A DNA stretch of 64,000 nucleotides from Bremerella sp. TYQ1 (GTDB taxonomy: Bacteria; Planctomycetota; Planctomycetia; Pirellulales; Pirellulaceae): NCBI RefSeq assembly GCF_020150455.1, contig NZ_CP083740.1, positions 4,092,001 through 4,156,000 on the forward strand, in the 5' to 3' direction. Below are positions 62,686 to 64,000 of the stretch, piece after piece; position 1 is the stretch's first letter; each line of letters opens with the position of its first letter. The notes below the pieces were generated by a model. It did not search any database and had not been told where the DNA came from. It saw only the letters and a program-made list of their open reading frames with translations. A program made the position numbers and the translations under genes.

Positions 62686-64000
62686 ATGAAGCGCTACGTA
62701 GTGCTAGTCAGTCTCGTGCTGACTCCCCTTCTTGCCTCGATTGCGTTGGCTGCCCCTCGAATCGATAACGTTTCGCTACGTGGTGTGACGATCGGCCAAA
62801 CAACGCGGCTAAGCTTGCAAGGAAAGCAGCTCGGTCCAGATCCGAAAATTCATCTCGATTTCCCGTCACAGGAAATCCGCGTTCTGCCGGAATCGAATGC
62901 CGAGAAACTTGAAATCGAAATTGATCTTCCTGAAGGTGTGCCGCCGGGGCTTGGTCGACTGCGTGTTGCCACGGCCACCGGAATCAGTGCCCCGGTTACC
63001 CTTGGCGTCGATATGCTTCCGAATGTGGCATTTCGCGACACGATTGACGAATTGCCGATCGCATTAAACGGAAGCCTGACCGGCTCGCAGCTTCTCAGCA
63101 CAACGCTTTCAGGAAAGCGTGGCCAGGCGGTTGTCGTCGATATCGAAGCTCAAAGGATCGGCAGCAAGCTACAGCCCTTGGTCAGCATTGTGGACGAACG
63201 GGGTACTCAGCTGGCATATTCGTCGCGAGAAGTCACGCTGCGGGGCGATGCTCGCGTAGCAGTCAAGCTTCCCGCCGACGGTCCTTACACGATTAAACTG
63301 CAAGACGTTTTGTTCAAAGGCGCGTCGCCCGGGTACTTTCGAATGAGGATCCGTACGACTGGTTCCGTCGATCCGATCTTCCCTGCGGCGCTACGTTTGC
63401 CGAACGAAACCGAAGCATGGCAGAACTCTGTTGATTCTCTTTCGCAGACGTTCGTCGAAACCCGCCGGTTAATGGCGAACGATGCCCATGCGTTCAGCGA
63501 ACCTCTACCGGTGATTCTGTATGGGGGAACTCGCGAAGTTGTCGAATCCGCGGATACGGACGGTACCGCGATGACCGTCGGCGCTGTGCCTGTAGGTATT
63601 CGAGGAATTCTTTCAGAGCCAAAGCAGCGTGACGAGTTTCTGGTAGATGTGACGCCTGGTACCAAGCTGCGTGCAGAAGTGTTTGCCCAGCGAATTCATT
63701 CTCCGGTCGATGCGGTTCTGGAAATCCGTAAACCGGACGGAGGCATGCTGGCCAGTTCGGACGATCAGAAAGACACGCCAGATCCTGCGGCTCTGTTTGA
63801 TGTTCCCCAAGGTGTGAACCAAGTCAAAGTATCGATCCACGATATTGGTCATTCTGGCGGCCCGGTGAATGCTTACGATCTTTCGATTACGCCAGCCAAC
63901 GCCGCCGATTTTCACCTGCATGTGCGTTCGCCGTCGGTCAATGTGCCAGCCGGCGGTAGCGCGGTACTGGAAGTAGTGGCCGTTCGTCGTGGCTTCAACG
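62686..64000 (+). CDS. Large secreted protein (PPC-domain-like), 3' end outside the window
   Basis: A frame starting at ATG 62686 (AAGGA ten nt upstream) stays open to the end of the window, giving at least 438 residues. It begins with a signal peptide (MKRYVVLVSLVLTPLLASIALAA), then a beta-rich chain: RIDNVSLRGVTIGQTTRLSLQGKQLG, GVPPGLGRLRVATATG (IPT/TIG-like), VTPGTKLRAEVFAQRIHSPVDAVLEIRKPDG and DGPYTIKLQDVLF segments that resemble bacterial pre-peptidase C-terminal (PPC) domains. Such proteins with several PPC-like domains are frequent planctomycete secreted proteins of unknown function. The C-terminal part is not visible. It follows the DPFG-repeat gene after 160 nt. Confidence 0.85.
   Translation, partial: MKRYVVLVSLVLTPLLASIALAAPRIDNVSLRGVTIGQTTRLSLQGKQLGPDPKIHLDFPSQEIRVLPESNAEKLEIEIDLPEGVPPGLGRLRVATATGISAPVTLGVDMLPNVAFRDTIDELPIALNGSLTGSQLLSTTLSGKRGQAVVVDIEAQRIGSKLQPLVSIVDERGTQLAYSSREVTLRGDARVAVKLPADGPYTIKLQDVLFKGASPGYFRMRIRTTGSVDPIFPAALRLPNETEAWQNSVDSLSQTFVETRRLMANDAHAFSEPLPVILYGGTREVVESADTDGTAMTVGAVPVGIRGILSEPKQRDEFLVDVTPGTKLRAEVFAQRIHSPVDAVLEIRKPDGGMLASSDDQKDTPDPAALFDVPQGVNQVKVSIHDIGHSGGPVNAYDLSITPANAADFHLHVRSPSVNVPAGGSAVLEVVAVRRGFN

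Overview
The window looks like a chromosomal segment of a planctomycete, most likely of the Pirellulaceae (Blastopirellula/Bremerella/Rhodopirellula type). The evidence is a DUF1501 protein paired with a cytochrome-C/DUF1549/DUF1553 (PSD1) protein, two secreted sulfatases, several large secreted or alpha-solenoid proteins of unknown function, housekeeping genes scattered among lineage-specific ones, and frequent 1-4 nt gene overlaps. The genus is inferred from gene content, not from a marker gene. I found no rRNA, tRNA, CRISPR array, integrase, transposase or phage gene.

Layout. 0-7 kb (+): a large helical-repeat protein cut by the window edge, scpA, an RNase Z-like hydrolase, hemW and a pentapeptide-repeat protein. 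7-11.6 kb (-): the DUF1501/PSD1 pair. 11.9-15.1 kb (-): a four-gene fatty-acid operon (dehydratase, AcpXL-like carrier protein, second dehydratase, ketosynthase) with a good promoter and a terminator. 15.5-20.1 kb (+): nadA, a secreted unknown, rpmA, obgE and coaX. 20.1-24.8 kb (-): gyrA, gmd and an rmd-like reductase in one tight operon. 25.1-28.3 kb (-): four translationally coupled, related single-pass membrane proteins, two of them with clear HEAT-like repeats. 28.7-32.2 kb: CPBP protease, HhH-GPD glycosylase, lone groES and a secreted prenyltransferase-fold protein. 32.6-38 kb (-): methyltransferase, an osmoprotectant ABC importer (ATPase plus permease/receptor fusion) set among repeated spacer DNA, and a DUF2254 membrane protein.

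38.2-42.3 kb (+): ArsR regulator, SRPBCC/GyrI-like protein, Na+/Ca2+ exchanger-family antiporter and two tandem TerB-like proteins. 42.4-47.8 kb: a YCII protein, two convergent sulfatases and a flavin monooxygenase. 48.3-49.4 kb: a possible planctomycete-specific DNA-binding protein with two alpha-CTD-like HhH segments and a sigma-region-4-like helix-turn-helix. 49.6-52 kb (-): glycosyltransferase and pepT. 52.2-56.2 kb (+): an overlapping operon (PolB-type exonuclease, DUF1499 protein, CrtX-like glycosyltransferase, HEAT protein) followed by a Cys-rich copper-storage protein. 56.3-64 kb: HEAT membrane protein, secreted DNase I-fold protein, other secreted unknowns, DUF2237, a TPR protein with 20 DPFG motifs, and a large secreted protein running off the window.

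Genes most clearly working together are the fatty-acid operon (a dedicated acyl chain, plausibly for an outer-membrane lipid), gmd-rmd (GDP-D-rhamnose or a related sugar for surface glycans), the ABC importer pair, and the coupled HEAT-membrane operon. The most promising undescribed items are the HEAT-membrane operon, the HhH/HTH protein, the DPFG-repeat protein and the AcpXL-like operon.
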